From Aliagarivorans marinus DSM 23064 (GTDB taxonomy: Bacteria; Pseudomonadota; Gammaproteobacteria; Enterobacterales; Celerinatantimonadaceae), in contig NZ_AUBY01000019.1 in assembly GCF_000429485.1 (NCBI RefSeq), positions 1 through 64,000 of the forward strand: a stretch of 64,000 nt of DNA, written 5' to 3'. Of this stretch, positions 59,061 through 64,000 are shown piece after piece. The notes beneath the pieces are model-generated. The model ran no database searches and had not been told where the DNA came from. It was given only the letters and a program-made list of their open reading frames with translations. The translations under genes were made by a program, and so were the position numbers. The first letter of the stretch is position 1. Every line of letters begins with the position of its first letter.

Positions 59061-60814
59061 ACTCCTTCACGTTGATGACTAACAAGCTGCAGTTGCACGA
59101 AGTGGTTCAAGGTGGTGTACAGACCCAAGAAATAGCTGAGCACCTGCCCCAGCAGCAGCGCGTTGGCATCGCCAAAGTAGTGTTCATCCACCTTCATGGT
59201 GATGCGAGTGCCCCGGCAGTGGCCGCGCCAGGCTTGCCGCCCTAGCCGCTTCACCACACTCTCGCCTTGCCAGCTCATCAGCCCCTCGATTTGCCGCATC
59301 TGGGAGGAGGCAAAGCTGTCGGCATACAGGGTCAGCACCTGCTTAAGCAGTGCCAAGCGGTTCTGGCCATCGCCAAGGGCGAAGTGGTTGAGGCTGAGCT
59401 GAGAGAGCAGCTTGACGTTATTGCCCGGCTGCAAGCGTGCGCCTTTAAAACGGGTTGGCTGCTCCAGCACCGTGGCGCTCATCATTGGCGCACTCCCCAC
59501 TGGCTTTAAGGCATCGCCAATGCGCAGGTACTCCGGCAGACGGCGGTTGTTGCACCAGCCCTTTACCGTGAGGGTTTGGTCGATCGGATTACCGGGGTTG
59601 AACTGGGTGTCGTAGAGCGATAACAGCGTATCGCAGCCACTGTGGCCGGGTTTGAGCAAGGAGCCCAAGCGAGTCACATAGTACTGATGGGCCTTATTAT
59701 CACGCTTCACCCCCAGCCAAGGCTCCACCGACTTAGCCACCCCATCAAAGCCAATGCTGCGCACCTCGGTGATGTCGTAAACCTCGGCCAGCAGATACTG
59801 ATTCTCGTCAGCAATCAGCCGGTATTCGTGGTGGTTTTGAGTCAGTTGTACCGGCTTAAAGCTACGTGGATAGAGGTTGATGGCCGGGAAACAGTTGAGC
59901 GACAGGCTGTTGCGTTCCACCTGAATGGCACTTTTCGCCTCATCGAGCAGGAACAGCAGCTCGAACTCGTCGACACAGCCATCGAGCGGTAGGCCACTTA
60001 CCTCAAAGAAGTAGAACTTGTCGGGAAAGGCGAAGTACTCCTGCAACAAACGGTAGGCCTGCTGGCTGCCATCGCCATCTGGCAACACGCTCTCGTCTTG
60101 GGCATAGCCTAGCCAGTTGAGCAGGGGCGTGTTCGCCGCCGGCTTAATCACCCGGATATCGTCGCCCACCTTCACCGCCACGGCGCTGAGCTTGTCGTTG
60201 AGCAGTTGATACAGCCCCGGGCGCTGGCTGTTGTTGTTGATGTAAAAACGCAGGCTGTCGAGGGGATACTCGTAGACGTTGTCCATGCCGCGACTTTGGA
60301 TGGTCACCGACAACACCGCCTGGGTGTCGCGCCGCTGGTCGATCTGGCTGTAGTAGTTCTTGGGCAAGATCTTCAGGGAGCTGATCTCAAACGGCCACAG
60401 CGGGGTGTTGTAGCAACACTGCAGCGAGCAATCGTAGGCTTTGTCGCTGTGATTAGAGCGAGCGCGAGTCACAAACTGGCGGCCCTTCTCCAGGGTGTAA
60501 CCATTGAGAAAGTTGGTGCCATCGGTGTCCACATCGGCTTGTAGCACGGTCATACATGGCTGGGAGCGCACCAAGCTCGGATAAAGGGTTTGCAGCATCT
60601 GGTTGGGGATCTCGCCACGCTGCTCGGCCATATCGGCGCGCAGCTTGCCGGTGAGATAGGCAAAGGATTGCAGCAGCTGCTCCACATGCGGATCGGCAGA
60701 GCGACCGGCACTAAGCTTCAGCTCGGCGGCCACCGCCGGATAGGCCTGGCCGAAGTCCTCCACTGAATCGCGGAGAAACTGTAGTTCCTGCTGAAAGCTG
60801 TCAAAGTGGTCCAT
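59015..60814 (-). CDS. tssF: T6SS baseplate protein TssF
   Basis: A 599-residue TssF (VasA/DUF879 family). The start (FDSFQQELQFLRDSVEDFGQAYPAVAAELKLS) is diagnostic, including ADPHVEQLLQSFAYLTGKLR. Later segments LNCFPAINLYPRSFKPVQLTQ and the HYFGDANALLLGQVLSYFLGLYTTLNHFVQLQL block match the family closely. Length is normal (about 590-620). It forms the baseplate wedge with TssG and TssE. It overlaps tssG by 46 bases. Confidence 0.95.
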   Translation of the reverse strand: MDHFDSFQQELQFLRDSVEDFGQAYPAVAAELKLSAGRSADPHVEQLLQSFAYLTGKLRADMAEQRGEIPNQMLQTLYPSLVRSQPCMTVLQADVDTDGTNFLNGYTLEKGRQFVTRARSNHSDKAYDCSLQCCYNTPLWPFEISSLKILPKNYYSQIDQRRDTQAVLSVTIQSRGMDNVYEYPLDSLRFYINNNSQRPGLYQLLNDKLSAVAVKVGDDIRVIKPAANTPLLNWLGYAQDESVLPDGDGSQQAYRLLQEYFAFPDKFYFFEVSGLPLDGCVDEFELLFLLDEAKSAIQVERNSLSLNCFPAINLYPRSFKPVQLTQNHHEYRLIADENQYLLAEVYDITEVRSIGFDGVAKSVEPWLGVKRDNKAHQYYVTRLGSLLKPGHSGCDTLLSLYDTQFNPGNPIDQTLTVKGWCNNRRLPEYLRIGDALKPVGSAPMMSATVLEQPTRFKGARLQPGNNVKLLSQLSLNHFALGDGQNRLALLKQVLTLYADSFASSQMRQIEGLMSWQGESVVKRLGRQAWRGHCRGTRITMKVDEHYFGDANALLLGQVLSYFLGLYTTLNHFVQLQLVSHQREGVWKQWPPRIGEQVLL

Positions 60815-60840
60815 AGCATCAATCCCTTAATGGCCCGCCA

Positions 60841-61191
60841 CTAGAAGCGAAACTCTTCGATGATTTCGAGCTCATGCAACTGCAGTTGCAGCTCGCAAGC
60901 CCCGGCGCCTGCCGCCTGCACATCAAGGCGCTTAACCCGCACCCCACTCACCCTTGGTTCAAAACGCAAGATCAGCGCCTCAATGCGTTGCTGGTAGCTG
61001 CCCAGCTCGCTGCCGTTCTCCATGCTTTGATCCACCAAGGCAGGCATTTGGCTGACTGCGGCCGACGCCGCGTCGCCATCCAGTAATTGCTGCGAATCGA
61101 AGATGGCTTGGATGTTGCGCCGAACCGAGTCCACCAAGGAGATGGGCTCCCCGGGAAGGGTCAGTCGCTCAAACAAGGTTTTCGCCACCAT
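60841..61191 (-). CDS. tssE: T6SS baseplate protein TssE (gp25-like)
   Basis: A 116-residue gp25-like protein, MVAKTLFERLTLPGEPISL followed by SVRRNIQAIFDSQQ. It ends in LILRFEPRVSGVRVKRL and the beta pair ELQLQLHELEIIEEFRF, matching the phage gp25 fold. The conserved EPR is present. It connects the sheath to the wedge. It lies 26 bases before tssF. Confidence 0.92.
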   Translation of the reverse strand: MVAKTLFERLTLPGEPISLVDSVRRNIQAIFDSQQLLDGDAASAAVSQMPALVDQSMENGSELGSYQQRIEALILRFEPRVSGVRVKRLDVQAAGAGACELQLQLHELEIIEEFRF

Positions 61192-61267
61192 GTCATGCTC
61201 CTTTTGACTCTGCTCGACTATCCAAGTCGTTGTTTACAGTTAGCTTAAGCCTGTAGGCTAATCAGCA

Positions 61268-61298
61268 CGGGCAAGCCAACAGCGAATGGCCTTGCCCG
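61268..61298 (-). promoter_or_regulatory. Hairpin downstream of hcp
   Basis: CGGGCAAG and CTTGCCCG (8 bp, with further pairing inward through GCC/GGC) lie about 15 bases after the hcp stop on the minus strand, ahead of tssE. No T-run follows. A stabilising or partly terminating hairpin would explain a high ratio of hcp to downstream T6SS mRNA. Confidence 0.5.
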
Positions 61299-61311
61299 GC
61301 TAAGCCGCTCA

Positions 61312-61932
61312 CTAGCTGGTAAGCGCACCGATCGGACGGTTCTTGGCGATACTCCAGCCTGCCGCCATGGTGCCCTTGTTCTGCATACCCGGACCTTGCA
61401 GTTGGTGGTGCCAGGTAATTTCGGTGAAGTTGAGCTTGAACTGCTCGGTGGCCATGTCGTTGGGGTGCGACTGGAACTGGATCTCGCTGATCAGCGCCAG
61501 ACGCAATTCAAAACGCATAATGATGTTGAGCTGGTCACCGGAGTTGCGCAGCACAAAGATCATGGTTGGGCTGCCCGAATCGCTATCCAACGGCTTGGCG
61601 CGCAAGCAGTAGTCGTACATCTTGGGCGAGGCAACATCGACGTACTTCACGCAGGTAAAGTCGCTGATAATTGGCCGCCCGGAGGTACGGGCACTGTTGC
61701 TGACATCGGTGGTCACCTGCTGCTGCAGGCCTTGGTTAATCGACACCAGCTCGACGCATTTTTTCGGGTCGAAGCCAGAGCCGCCAGCGTTGGCGGTCAG
61801 CGCAGTCCAGCTATCGCCGAAGTCCGCACCGTCGATCAGCGAGCCGCCGGAGGGATCAAGCAGCCCACTCCCGGCCGGGTCTTGGGGCTTGGTAAAGCTG
61901 TCGTCGCCGAATTGAAGTAGTATTAAGTCCAT
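61312..61932 (-). CDS. hcp: T6SS tube protein Hcp
   Basis: A 206-residue Hcp (TssD). The beta-barrel core is visible as DPKKCVELVSINQGLQQQVTTD, SGRPIISDFTCVKYVDVASPKMYDYCLRA, PTMIFVLRN, IIMRFELRLALISEI and QFKLNFTEITWHHQL. It is about 35-45 residues longer than typical Hcp proteins, mainly through an N-terminal Gly/Asp/Ser-rich insertion (residues ~10-45). Extra N-terminal residues may occupy the lumen or the interface between rings. It lies 62 bases after the fused sheath gene and is followed by a hairpin. Confidence 0.93.
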   Translation of the reverse strand: MDLILLQFGDDSFTKPQDPAGSGLLDPSGGSLIDGADFGDSWTALTANAGGSGFDPKKCVELVSINQGLQQQVTTDVSNSARTSGRPIISDFTCVKYVDVASPKMYDYCLRAKPLDSDSGSPTMIFVLRNSGDQLNIIMRFELRLALISEIQFQSHPNDMATEQFKLNFTEITWHHQLQGPGMQNKGTMAAGWSIAKNRPIGALTS

Positions 61933-61994
61933 AATTTATCTCTCTTTATCCTTAATTCCTGTATTGTCCTGGGCAAAGACGCCTTAGGTATGAC

Positions 61995-64000
61995 CTAAGG
62001 CAGTTCGGCGACCAACCTGATCGAGGTAGATAGCTCTTCAAGCTGGAAGTGCGGACGCAGGAACACGGTCGCCCGATACTTACCCGGCGAGCCCGGCACG
62101 TCGGTGACATCGATGCGCGCATCACGTAAGGGATAACGGGCCTTCATCTCCTGCGGCGCGGCATCGTCCACCAGCACGTAGGCGGCAATCCAGTTATTCA
62201 GGAAGTCAGAGGCGTTATCTTTGGTCAGGAAGCTACCCACCTTGTCGCGCATGATCACCTTGATGTAGTGAGCGAAGCGCGAGGCGTTTAGTACATAGGG
62301 CAGCATGCTGGAGATGCGGGCATTGGCATTGGCCGCGTCGGTGTTGTACTTCTTCGGCAAGTTGGCGGTCTGGCCACCGAAGAAGGCCGCTTTGTCCGAG
62401 CCCTTGCGATGCAAGATTGCCATAAAGCCCAGGTCGTTCAGCTCCTTCTCGCGACGGTCGCTGATGGTGACCTGAGTGGGACAAGTTAGCTGGATATCGC
62501 CCGACGGCGTTTTGAAGGTGTGGGTCGGTAGCCCTTCCACCAAACCGCCGCCTTCAACCCCGCGGATCGCCGCCAGCCAGCCATATTTGGCGTAGGCATT
62601 GGTCACCCGCTGCGCCAACACGTAGGCGGCATTGCCCCACAGATAGCGCGAGGCATCGCGGCCATCGACATCTTCTTTAAAGTCGAAGCCTTCCACGGTG
62701 ACCGTGTCTGGACCATAGGGCAGACGCAGCAGTACCTTGGGCAGGGTGAGGGTTACATAGCGCGAGTCTTCGCTCTCGCGGAAGCTGCGCCATTTGATTA
62801 GCTCGGCACTCTCGAAGATCTTGCTCAGATCGCGCGGCTGCGCCAGTGAGAAGAAGTCTTTGAGGTCGAACAATTTAGCGTAAGCGGCGGTCACAAACGG
62901 CGCATGCGCGGCCGCGGCGACACCGGCGATCTTCTCTAACAGCTCGATATCTTCTGGGTGACGGCCAAACTCGTAGTCGCCCAGCATAAAGCTGTAGGGG
63001 TCGCCGCCGTAAGTGCCAAACTCCTGCTCGTAGACCTTCTTGAACAGCGCACTTTGGTCGAACTCCACCGCTTTTTGCAGGTCTTTCAGCAGGTCAGCTT
63101 TGGATACGTTAAGGATCTTCAGCTTAAGCTGGGTGCTGGTTTCGGTGTTCATCACCAAAAAGTGCAGGCCGCGCCAGGTCGATTCGAGCGCCTGGAACTT
63201 GGGATGCTGCAGCACCAGGTTAATCTGGCGGGTTAGCAGGTTGTCGACATGGGAGATCCGGTCGTTGATCAGATCGCCAGCGAAGGCCGGTAGCGCCGGG
63301 TCGAAGCTCTTCAGCACGTCCACGGTGAACTGACCAATCAGCTTCAGGGCATAGGCCACTTGCGACTCATCCAGCGCCATGCGCCCTTCGCTAAGCAAGC
63401 GCTTAGCGAAATCGCCCGGCTCTACCGCTGAGAAATCCTCGGCGCTGCCAAAGGAGCCAATCAGCTCATCGCGCAGAGCTTGGTCGCTAAGTAGCTGCTC
63501 TAGCAAGTCATCCAGCGCGTCGTTGCCGTCGAGCTTGCCCAAGAAGTCGCGCAGATGGCAACGGCCTTGGTAGAGATCGGCGGTGGGCTGGATGTTATTC
63601 ACCAGATTCATCGGCGAGAAGTCATCGATGGTGTTAAACGCTAAGATGAACACCTTCTTTTTCTTCTCAGGGGCGGCAGCGGCTTTCTTCTTGCCTTTTG
63701 CCTTGCCCTCTTCCGCCTCGGCGTCTGCATCTCCCTCTGGGGCGGCTTCTGCCGTCTCAGCAGGCGCAGTGCCATCATCGGATAGTACATCGTCAACATC
63801 GACCTTCAAGCGAACCTGACAGCCCGCCATCACTTCGTTGAAGTTATCGCGGTCAATCTCGACAAAGTCGCGCTCTTTTAGCACCGGCAGTGGCGTTAAT
63901 GCCGGATCGTTGGGGGCCAGTGATGGCAGATCCCCTGATAAATCCGACAAGATCGCTACCATCAACGGCAGTTCTCGCTGCTCGATTGCATCGCCAATCT
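61995..64000 (-). CDS. tssBC: Fused T6SS contractile sheath protein TssB-TssC (5' end outside window)
   Basis: One uninterrupted frame encodes both sheath subunits. It is open to the right edge: upstream of the first possible start (TTG/ATG near 63965), in-frame codons read IGDAIEQRELPL, a TssB-like entry, so the true start is outside. Of 667 visible residues, ~1-185 match TssB (LKERDFVEIDRDNFNEVMAG, DDFSPMNLVNNIQ, LRDFLGKLDGNDALDDLLEQ) and ~200-667 match TssC (HPKFQALESTWRGLHFLV, WRSFRESEDSRYVTLTLPKVLLRLPYG, RVTISDRRE-like, PLRDARIDVTDVPGSPGKYRATVFLRPHF). A 40-residue acidic then Lys-rich insert interrupts the TssB part. TssB and TssC are normally separate genes. Confidence 0.9.
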   Translation of the reverse strand, partial: IGDAIEQRELPLMVAILSDLSGDLPSLAPNDPALTPLPVLKERDFVEIDRDNFNEVMAGCQVRLKVDVDDVLSDDGTAPAETAEAAPEGDADAEAEEGKAKGKKKAAAAPEKKKKVFILAFNTIDDFSPMNLVNNIQPTADLYQGRCHLRDFLGKLDGNDALDDLLEQLLSDQALRDELIGSFGSAEDFSAVEPGDFAKRLLSEGRMALDESQVAYALKLIGQFTVDVLKSFDPALPAFAGDLINDRISHVDNLLTRQINLVLQHPKFQALESTWRGLHFLVMNTETSTQLKLKILNVSKADLLKDLQKAVEFDQSALFKKVYEQEFGTYGGDPYSFMLGDYEFGRHPEDIELLEKIAGVAAAAHAPFVTAAYAKLFDLKDFFSLAQPRDLSKIFESAELIKWRSFRESEDSRYVTLTLPKVLLRLPYGPDTVTVEGFDFKEDVDGRDASRYLWGNAAYVLAQRVTNAYAKYGWLAAIRGVEGGGLVEGLPTHTFKTPSGDIQLTCPTQVTISDRREKELNDLGFMAILHRKGSDKAAFFGGQTANLPKKYNTDAANANARISSMLPYVLNASRFAHYIKVIMRDKVGSFLTKDNASDFLNNWIAAYVLVDDAAPQEMKARYPLRDARIDVTDVPGSPGKYRATVFLRPHFQLEELSTSIRLVAELP

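Noticed and set aside
1-64000. Search for tRNA, rRNA, riboswitch or sigma-54 promoter signals in the spacers
   Set aside because: None stood out by eye. A covariance-model scan would be needed to exclude small RNAs.

Overview
The window looks like chromosomal DNA of a marine-type, facultatively anaerobic gammaproteobacterium in the broad Vibrio/Shewanella/Aeromonas neighbourhood. The case rests on a yibL homologue, AraC, CRP and FNR-type operators, a DmsABC-type reductase, twin double-CHASE3 chemoreceptors, a short inverted-repeat element ending in ATACCAATCT, and a compact type VI secretion (T6SS) locus. I cannot name the genus from the sequence alone. There are no rRNA, tRNA or CRISPR features and no intact insertion sequence.

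Layout. 0.2-5.4 kb: an acyltransferase-3 membrane protein, a decayed REP-type transposase fragment, and a LysR regulator followed by two tandem Old-Yellow-Enzyme-type reductases. 5.5-15.4 kb: L-arabinose use. araB-araD-araA, an unknown gene and araC lie on the minus strand, and an araFGH-type ABC importer is divergent on the plus strand. The spacer between the two arms holds two AraC-like tandem half-site pairs, each with the 21-bp phasing of the E. coli araI1-I2 site, plus a CRP-like site. 15.7-21.0 kb: two paralogous chemoreceptors flank a DnaQ-type exonuclease. 21.6-29.4 kb: a very large pyruvate:ferredoxin oxidoreductase with a C-terminal ferredoxin-like tail sits next to a single-chain NfnB-NfnA-type oxidoreductase. 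Together they suggest a self-contained route from 2-oxoacid oxidation to NAD(P)H. 29.5-35.6 kb: a fructosamine-kinase-like protein, then a divergent anaerobic respiration locus (NapF-like ferredoxin and TorD chaperone against dmsABC) with a perfect FNR box between the arms.

35.8-39.4 kb is a transition zone: a secreted EF-hand-like protein, a region with four 13-bp tandem repeats and a 14-bp perfect inverted repeat, an SGNH hydrolase, yibL, and two small unknown genes. 39.4-64.0 kb is a T6SS locus, read right to left: tssB-tssC as one fused reading frame (its 5' end lies beyond the window), hcp, tssE, tssF, tssG, tssJ, tssK, tssL, tssM, a MITE-like element, tssA, three uncharacterised cargo-type genes, vgrG, a DUF2169-pentapeptide fusion, a pentapeptide protein, a DUF3540 protein and a DUF4150 PAAR-like protein. 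tssH/clpV is not in the window.

Most noteworthy points: the TssB-TssC sheath fusion; a VgrG ending in 24 consecutive decapeptide repeats, likely an elongated beta-helical needle; the cargo island between tssA and vgrG, including a protein with a caspase-like (clan CD) His-Gly/Cys signature; the PFOR-ferredoxin plus fused-Nfn pair; and a MITE-like element abutting the tssM stop codon. All domain calls were made by eye from the sequence, without database searches.
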